5,969 nt of DNA from Planctomycetaceae bacterium (GTDB taxonomy: Bacteria; Planctomycetota; Planctomycetia; Pirellulales; Pirellulaceae). This document shows, piece after piece, positions 1-3,940 of the stretch. The notes under the pieces were generated by a model. The model worked only from the letters and a program-made list of their open reading frames with translations. It had not been told where the DNA came from and made no database searches. A program made the position numbers and the translations under genes. The DNA lies in the NCBI GenBank assembly GCA_003455945.1, contig DMPQ01000176.1, forward strand, positions 211-6,179, in the 5' to 3' direction. How positions within the stretch are numbered: the stretch's first letter is position 1; the number at the start of each line of letters is the position of its first letter.

Positions 1-32
1 CCTCGGAGAGGCCGGGCCCACGCCGGAACGGC

Positions 33-863
33 TCAGATCGCGATCTCGCGCCCTCGTCTCGGGAAACGATGCTGACTCTGAGGGCGGAATGCTTCGAGCT
101 CGTCGAAGTACATCCAGTGCGTGATCCGGAACTCCCGCTCCTCCACCTCGATCACGTTGAACGAGTTCTTTTCCTTTTCCCGCCCTCGGCCGCGGCGCGA
201 GGTGCTGGTGCCGCACTGGACGATCGTGATTCCTCGGTCGCGGCGATCCCCCGGGTAGAAGTCGAGCGAGTTGCCGATGTACGCGCGATGCAGATGACCG
301 CCCAGGATCATCTCGACTCCCAGCTTCTGGAAAGTCGCCATCGCCCGCTTCGACTTCGGCATCGTCTCGTCATGCAGATAATCGGGAGCGGGAGCGAAGT
401 GATGGTGAGCGACCACGACACGCGCCGTGCCCGAGGGCACGTCCGCGAGCGATTCGCGACAGAACTCGAGCTGTTTCGGATCGATCCGCCCGTTCGAGAT
501 CGCGCGACGCGGCGAGGTCGAATTGAGTCCGACCAGTCGAACGTCGCCGATCTGCATCGCCAGATCGAGGCGGTCGTCGATATGACGGCGATAGAGAGCG
601 TAGGGATGGAACCAGCGTTCCCACAGTCGATGGAGCGCGACGTCATGATTCCCCGGCACGATCAGCTTCGGCACGTCGGGAAGCCGATCGATGAACGCCT
701 TCGCCGCCTCGAACTGAGCCGGTCGAGCTCGCTGAGTCAGATCGCCGCTGACGACGATCCCGTCCGGAGCGGCCTCGGCCGCCCCCCTCACCAGCGCCTC
801 GCCGACCCGCGGCAGAAACGGAGGGCCGAAATGCAGGTCCGAAATGTGCAGCAGTCGCGTCAT
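33..863 (-). CDS. Calcineurin-like metallophosphoesterase (CpdA/class III phosphodiesterase type)
   Basis: This 276-residue protein belongs to the calcineurin-like metallophosphoesterases, which hydrolyse phosphomono- or diesters with a two-metal centre. All metal-ligand motifs are visible in order: D-L-H at residues 9-11, G-D at 40-41, G-N-H-D at 71-74, V-A-H-H-H at 151-155 and G-G-H-L-H at 188-192. Length and motif spacing fit the compact soluble CpdA/GpdQ-like group; there is no signal peptide or membrane segment, so it is probably cytoplasmic. The C-terminus after residue 222 is rich in Arg, Lys and Glu. The start is supported by a GAGGT Shine-Dalgarno-like element (872-876 on the complementary strand) about 8 bases upstream of the ATG. 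It is transcribed divergently from the lipid operon. The substrate cannot be assigned: cyclic nucleotides, glycerophosphodiesters and lipid-linked phosphates are all possible for this superfamily. The family call is very secure; any specific activity is not. Confidence 0.93.
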   Translation of the reverse strand: MTRLLHISDLHFGPPFLPRVGEALVRGAAEAAPDGIVVSGDLTQRARPAQFEAAKAFIDRLPDVPKLIVPGNHDVALHRLWERWFHPYALYRRHIDDRLDLAMQIGDVRLVGLNSTSPRRAISNGRIDPKQLEFCRESLADVPSGTARVVVAHHHFAPAPDYLHDETMPKSKRAMATFQKLGVEMILGGHLHRAYIGNSLDFYPGDRRDRGITIVQCGTSTSRRGRGREKEKNSFNVIEVEEREFRITHWMYFDELEAFRPQSQHRFPRRGREIAI

Positions 864-1124
864 GCGTCGTTACCTCGGTCCGACCTCGGCTCGACGGTCA
901 TCGTCAGCCGATACGAAGATCGGAGTGACTCGTTCCCCTGCGAACAGCGCGCCGTTCCGCTCCGAAGCGCCGCTTCCGCTCCGGTCGGTCCCGTCGCTCC
1001 CCGCGTCTTGCCGCGCGGGCCGTTCCCGCTGTCCGCCGAGCGGTCGTTCGACTAAAAGAACGTCGCTCGCGGCACCGGCATCATTTCCTTTGCCGATCCC
1101 GTTCGCTCCTGCCCGGAACGCGGC
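864..1124. promoter_or_regulatory. Divergent intergenic region between phosphoesterase and lipid operon
   Basis: These 261 bases separate two divergently transcribed genes and so should contain both promoters. The region is GC-rich with only small A/T patches, at about 1053-1060 (TAAAAGAA) and 1080-1092. I see no convincing -35/-10 pair in either direction; TAAAAG at 1053-1058 is the best -10-like hexamer for the rightward operon but has no good -35 partner. Frames running through the region have Arg/Ser/Pro/Ala-rich translations without recognisable motifs and are not called as genes. The promoter role is inferred from gene orientation. Confidence 0.5.
1045..1062. repeat. Short inverted repeat CGTTC-N8-GAACG upstream of the lipid operon
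   Basis: CGTTC (1045-1049) and GAACG (1058-1062) are perfect inverted copies separated by the 8-base spacer GACTAAAA, the most A-rich spot in the divergent region and about 63 bases before the lipid kinase start. The placement is what one would expect of an operator or a small transcript hairpin, but five-base arms arise easily by chance in this GC-rich, TCG/CGA-rich DNA. It is recorded only as a candidate site. Confidence 0.25.
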
Positions 1125-2144
1125 ATGAAGACGGTCCTCTTCTACAACACCACCGCCGGCAATGCACCTCTGGTCGCCGAGACGGTGCGCGAACTGTCGC
1201 GCGAGGCGATCTGTCGCGTCGTGCCGTTCGACCGCCACTCGAACCGTCAGGAGGCGATTCGAGCGGCGATCGGTTGGATGGCGACTCGCTGGGTGGTCGC
1301 CGGAGGGGACGGGACGATCCATCAAGTGGTCGACGTCCTCGGCGAGCGCGCCGCCGAGATCGAACTCGGCATCGTGCCGTGCGGCACCGGCAACGACTTT
1401 GCCCGGTCGCTCGACACGCGTCCGGAAGACCTCCGCTCGCTCTGCCTGGATCCCGAGTTCGGCACCGCCGCGCTTGTCGATCTGATGCGCCTGACCGACC
1501 TCACCACAGGCCGCTCGTTCCGCTGTCTGAACGCGGCGACCGGAGGGATCGGCGGCGAGATGGCGGAGCGGATCGGGAGTGCGGACAAGCGGACTTGGGG
1601 ACCGTTCGCCTACTGGGCCTCGGCGATCGGAGCCCTGACCGAAATGCGCGAGTTCCTGATCGAACTCGGCGGCATCGACGACCAAGGGAGAGCGTTCGAT
1701 CCCGAGACGATTCCGCTCTACGGCCTGGTCGCGAGCAACGGCCGGTTCATCGGCGGCGGCTTCCCGATCGCTCCGAGCGCCTCGCTGGACGACGGTCGAC
1801 TGGACATCACGCTGATCCCGGTTCTGCCGGTGCTCGAGCTGGTCGCGGCAGGGATCGCCGCGGCGACCGGCAACATCGAACACTCGTCGGCCATCATCCG
1901 CCGTCGCGTCCGCGAACTGACGATCGCCAGTCGTCCGCCGCTCCCGCTGAGCGTCGACGGCGAACCGCACGTCTCGTCGGCCTGGCGATTTTCGGTCGAA
2001 CCGGACGCGCTCCGCCTGGTCCTCCCCCGAGTCGCGCCGGGGCTCGGCGGGTCATCGAGCCTGCTGCCGCCGCCGTCGGTCGATCCGGTTCGTTCGTCCG
2101 AGTTCGGCAACGTCCGAGATCCGGAATCGGGAGAGAGCCGATGA
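1125..2144 (+). CDS. Diacylglycerol kinase-family lipid kinase (YegS/DgkB-like)
   Basis: This 339-residue soluble protein matches the DAGK catalytic family (with NAD kinase and sphingosine kinase relatives), which phosphorylates diacylglycerol or similar lipids using ATP at the inner membrane face. Visible motifs are the nucleotide-binding G-G-D-G-T at residues 60-64, P-C-G-T-G-N-D-F-A-R-S at 85-95, N-A-A-T-G-G-I-G-G at 136-144, G-P-F-A-Y-W at 159-164, N-G-R-F-I-G-G-G with the downstream L-D-D-G-R-L-D at 205-227, and D-G-E-P at 278-281 in the C-terminal beta-sandwich. The first strand reads F-Y-N-T-T-A-G-N rather than the usual N-P-x-S-G. Residues after about 305 form a Ser/Pro-rich tail with no family counterpart that I recognise. 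The start is firm: an in-frame TAA lies at 1053-1055 with no ATG or GTG between it and 1125, and a weak GGAA is at 1115-1118. It is the first gene of the operon and its stop overlaps the next start. Diacylglycerol as substrate is inferred from the following genes. Confidence 0.92.
   Translation: MKTVLFYNTTAGNAPLVAETVRELSREAICRVVPFDRHSNRQEAIRAAIGWMATRWVVAGGDGTIHQVVDVLGERAAEIELGIVPCGTGNDFARSLDTRPEDLRSLCLDPEFGTAALVDLMRLTDLTTGRSFRCLNAATGGIGGEMAERIGSADKRTWGPFAYWASAIGALTEMREFLIELGGIDDQGRAFDPETIPLYGLVASNGRFIGGGFPIAPSASLDDGRLDITLIPVLPVLELVAAGIAAATGNIEHSSAIIRRRVRELTIASRPPLPLSVDGEPHVSSAWRFSVEPDALRLVLPRVAPGLGGSSSLLPPPSVDPVRSSEFGNVRDPESGESR
2129..2144 (+). promoter_or_regulatory. Ribosome binding site and ATGA stop-start overlap
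   Basis: GGGAGAGAG (2129-2137) is a purine-rich Shine-Dalgarno-like run just before the ATG at 2141-2143, which shares bases with the kinase TGA at 2142-2144. This fixes the cytidylyltransferase start although its frame stays open far upstream, and it implies translational coupling of the two genes. Confidence 0.75.
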
Positions 2145-3115
2145 GCCAGTGGCTGTCCGAGCTCGGCCCGATCGTCCCGATCACGTTCGGTGTCCTCGCG
2201 TCGATGGCGCTCGGCACCGTCGTCCGACTGGCGACGCTCGGTTCGCTCGAACCGCCGAAGCGGCGCGATCGTCTGGCGAGCCTCCGGACCTGGTGGCTGA
2301 TCGTCCTGACGATCGTCGCCGCCGCGTGGATCGGCCCGCTCGCGATCGGCATCGTACTGGCGATCGCCGCTGCGGTCGCGCTGGACGAGTTCCTGAAACT
2401 GACGATGCCCGAGTTTCGACCGCGGATCCGGCGAGGCTGGATCGCGTGGGTGATCGCCGTCACCTTCGGCCCCGCCTGTCTCGTTCCGTCGAGCGACTTT
2501 CGGGCGGTCGCGCCGCTGCTGATCGTCGCCTCGCTCGTCGTCCCGCATCTGCTCAGCGACTCGCCGCAGCGTTACCTCGATCATGTCGGCCACGCGATGT
2601 GGGGCGCGATCGTGCTCGCCTGGGGAATCGCTCACGCCGCCTGGCTCACGACTCGCCCGCTGCCGGCCGATGACGTCGCGACGCGCATCGCCTGGTTTCT
2701 GGTGCTGATCCTGCTGACCGAAGGGAACGACATCTTTCAGGCGCTGGTCGGCCGATCGATCGGGCGGCACAAGATTCTCCCTCGCGTCTCGCCGCACAAG
2801 ACGTGGGAAGGCTTTCTCGGCGGACTGGTACTCACGACACTGGTAGCCGGAGCCATGCAGTTCGGCCTGCGACTCGAACCGCTCGCCGATCTCGAACGCT
2901 CCGCCCCGGTCCCGATTTCGACCGCCATGTTGCTGGGAGCGATGATCGCGGTCAGCGGCTTCGTCGGCGATCTGAACATCTCGTGCGTCAAGCGGGATGT
3001 CGGCGTCAAGGACGGGAGCGACCTGTTGCCGGGGATCGGCGGGATGGTCGATCGGGTCGACAGCCTGAGCTTCACCGCGCCGGTCTTCTTGCTCGGCCTC
3101 TCGCTGCTGACCTGA
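2141..3115 (+). CDS. Phosphatidate cytidylyltransferase (CDP-diacylglycerol synthase, YnbB-like)
   Basis: This 324-residue polytopic membrane protein should convert phosphatidic acid and CTP into CDP-diacylglycerol and pyrophosphate. About eight or nine hydrophobic helices can be seen, beginning near residues 12-34 and 51-85 and ending at 309-323. The cytosolic catalytic section has N-D-I-F-Q (196-200), G-R-x-x-G-R-H-K (204-211) and S-P-H-K-T-W-E-G (217-224). The family signature follows at 281-307: S-x-x-K-R, K-D at 290-291, P-G-I-G-G at 297-301 and D-R-V-D at 304-307. The N-D-x-x-Q form resembles the E. coli YnbB type more than housekeeping CdsA, as I recall those families. The usual His of P-G-H-G-G is Ile299 here. 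The upstream frame extension lies inside the kinase gene and is ignored because the ATGA overlap and purine-rich site give a natural start. Its product is the direct substrate of the next gene's family. Confidence 0.92.
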   Translation: MSQWLSELGPIVPITFGVLASMALGTVVRLATLGSLEPPKRRDRLASLRTWWLIVLTIVAAAWIGPLAIGIVLAIAAAVALDEFLKLTMPEFRPRIRRGWIAWVIAVTFGPACLVPSSDFRAVAPLLIVASLVVPHLLSDSPQRYLDHVGHAMWGAIVLAWGIAHAAWLTTRPLPADDVATRIAWFLVLILLTEGNDIFQALVGRSIGRHKILPRVSPHKTWEGFLGGLVLTTLVAGAMQFGLRLEPLADLERSAPVPISTAMLLGAMIAVSGFVGDLNISCVKRDVGVKDGSDLLPGIGGMVDRVDSLSFTAPVFLLGLSLLT

Positions 3116-3126
3116 GACGTCGTGCT

Positions 3127-3146
3127 TCGTCGGCCAGTTTCGACGA
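3127..3146 (+). other. Small hairpin in the intra-operon gap
   Basis: TCGTCG (3127-3132) and CGACGA (3141-3146) can pair as a perfect 6-bp stem, plus one possible G-U pair, around a loop of GCCAGTTT. It lies in the 66-base gap between the cytidylyltransferase stop and the transferase start, the only real gap in the operon. No T-run follows, so it is not a standard intrinsic terminator; it could stabilise or process the transcript, or be chance in TCG-rich DNA. Confidence 0.25.
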
Positions 3147-3171
3147 TCCGCTTGCATGAGCCGAACGCTTC

Positions 3172-3176
3172 GGGAG
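3172..3176 (+). promoter_or_regulatory. Ribosome binding site selecting the transferase start
   Basis: GGGAG sits five bases before the ATG at 3182. It favours this start over the in-frame GTG at 3122, which would add 20 residues with no family match and would begin only six bases after the previous stop. Confidence 0.55.
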
Positions 3177-3181
3177 ATCCG

Positions 3182-3886
3182 ATGACCGAACCGCGATCGA
3201 GTCCCGACGCGACGACGCGGACACCGCGCGACCCGAGTCGCCGCTGGGCGACGATCCCCAACGCACTCAGTCTGTTCCGCTGGCTCGGTTCGCCCCTGCT
3301 GATCGCGATCGGAGCGGTCGGGGAAGCGCGCGGCTTCGTGCTCGCCTACCTGGTGCTTGCCCTCAGCGACTGGATCGACGGCAAGATCGCCGTCGGCTGG
3401 AACCAGCGATCGCGACTCGGCGCGCGACTGGACAGCTTCGCCGACGCGACCCTTTACGCGTCGCTGCTGATCGGCGGATTGCTGCTGTGGCACGACGTGC
3501 TGACCGACGAATGGCCGTGGCTCGTCATGGCGGTCGGCTCGTACGCGGTCGCGACCGTCGCCGGTCTGATCCGGTTCGGCCGTTGGCCCAGTTACCACAC
3601 CCGCTCGGCCAAGCTCTCGTGGGGCTTCATGATGGCCGGAGTCGCCGGGATCGCCTGGGCCTGGTCCCCTTGGCCGCTGAGAATCGGCCTGGTCAGCGTC
3701 ACGCTGGCGAATGTCGAGTCGCTGGTGATCACGCTCCGCTCGAGTCGCTGGCGCAACGACGTCATCGGCTTCTGGGTTCCCGAGACTCCGCTCGACCCCG
3801 ACGCGACCGCCTCGCCGGAGCCGAACGAACAGCCCCCACTCGGCAAGAGCGCACCGCAGCACGCCCGCGACAACGACCGCCTCTGA
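3182..3886 (+). CDS. CDP-alcohol phosphatidyltransferase family membrane protein
   Basis: This 234-residue protein belongs to the CDP-alcohol phosphatidyltransferases, which transfer a phosphatidyl group from CDP-diacylglycerol to an alcohol (glycerol-3-phosphate, inositol phosphate, serine or others) and release CMP. The N-terminal P-N-A-L-S-x-x-R (26-33) is typical of the family. The active-site motif runs from residue 63 to 88: D-W-I-D-G (63-67), A70, G80, D84 and D88, with exactly the family spacing, but the residue after A70 is Val71 instead of the usual Arg. About six membrane helices are visible (roughly 28-45, 50-62, 87-103, 112-133, 146-161, 165-185), as expected. The N-terminal 20 residues are polar, and the last 35 form a Pro/Glu/Asp-rich cytosolic tail. 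It is the last gene of the lipid operon and should use the CDP-diacylglycerol made by its neighbour. The headgroup alcohol, and therefore a pgsA, pssA or ynbA-type name, cannot be decided from sequence. Confidence 0.9.
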   Translation: MTEPRSSPDATTRTPRDPSRRWATIPNALSLFRWLGSPLLIAIGAVGEARGFVLAYLVLALSDWIDGKIAVGWNQRSRLGARLDSFADATLYASLLIGGLLLWHDVLTDEWPWLVMAVGSYAVATVAGLIRFGRWPSYHTRSAKLSWGFMMAGVAGIAWAWSPWPLRIGLVSVTLANVESLVITLRSSRWRNDVIGFWVPETPLDPDATASPEPNEQPPLGKSAPQHARDNDRL

Positions 3887-3940
3887 AGCGATTTCGCTCG
3901 GCTCGCGACGCTCAATCGACGAACGCGAACTCGTTCGTCG
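3887..3940. terminator. Hairpins at the convergent junction, candidate bidirectional terminator
   Basis: Only 25 bases separate two converging stop codons. Directly after the transferase stop lies AGCGA-TT-TCGCT (3887-3898; in practice a 4-bp stem with an ATTT loop). Next comes a perfect 9-bp inverted repeat, CGACGAACG (3917-3925) and CGTTCGTCG (3932-3940), around a 6-base loop. The second stem lies inside the last codons of the converging PSD1 gene, so it would end lipid-operon transcripts just after they enter that gene antisense. Neither stem has a T-tract on either strand, so this is not a textbook intrinsic terminator. The termination role is inferred from position. Confidence 0.4.

Noticed and set aside
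22..46. Small stem GCCG-GAA-CGGC (22-32) and 12-base palindrome AGATCGCGATCT (35-46) at the end of the metallophosphoesterase gene, possible terminator
   Set aside because: The stem is only 4 bp with no T-tract, and a 12-base palindrome is expected a few times per window by chance at this composition. Too little to call.
69..1055. A 328-codon rightward frame opposite the metallophosphoesterase
   Set aside because: It mirrors the phosphoesterase codons, has no recognisable motif and runs into the divergent intergenic region. The minus-strand protein has all metal-binding motifs.
844..1128. Small rightward frame through the divergent region whose TGA overlaps the kinase ATG as ATGA, a possible leader peptide
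   Set aside because: The overlap is suggestive of coupling, but the translation is Arg/Ser/Pro/Ala-rich with no motif, no good ribosome binding site precedes the possible GTG start near 926, and such open frames are common at this GC content.
870..1970. A 366-codon leftward frame across the divergent region and the lipid kinase
   Set aside because: Charged, low-complexity translation antisense to a kinase with intact G-G-D-G-T and downstream motifs; treated as a shadow.
3122..3181. GTG start at 3122 giving a 254-residue transferase
   Set aside because: The added 20 residues do not resemble the family, and GGGAG at 3172-3176 supports the ATG at 3182.
1718..3862. A 714-codon stop-free frame on the minus strand spanning the lipid kinase end, the cytidylyltransferase and the transferase
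   Set aside because: Its translation is Arg/Asp/Gln/Gly-rich without any motif, hydrophobic core or domain, and it is antisense to three genes with clear family signatures. Long open antisense frames are expected in GC-rich DNA where TTA, CTA and TCA codons are rare.
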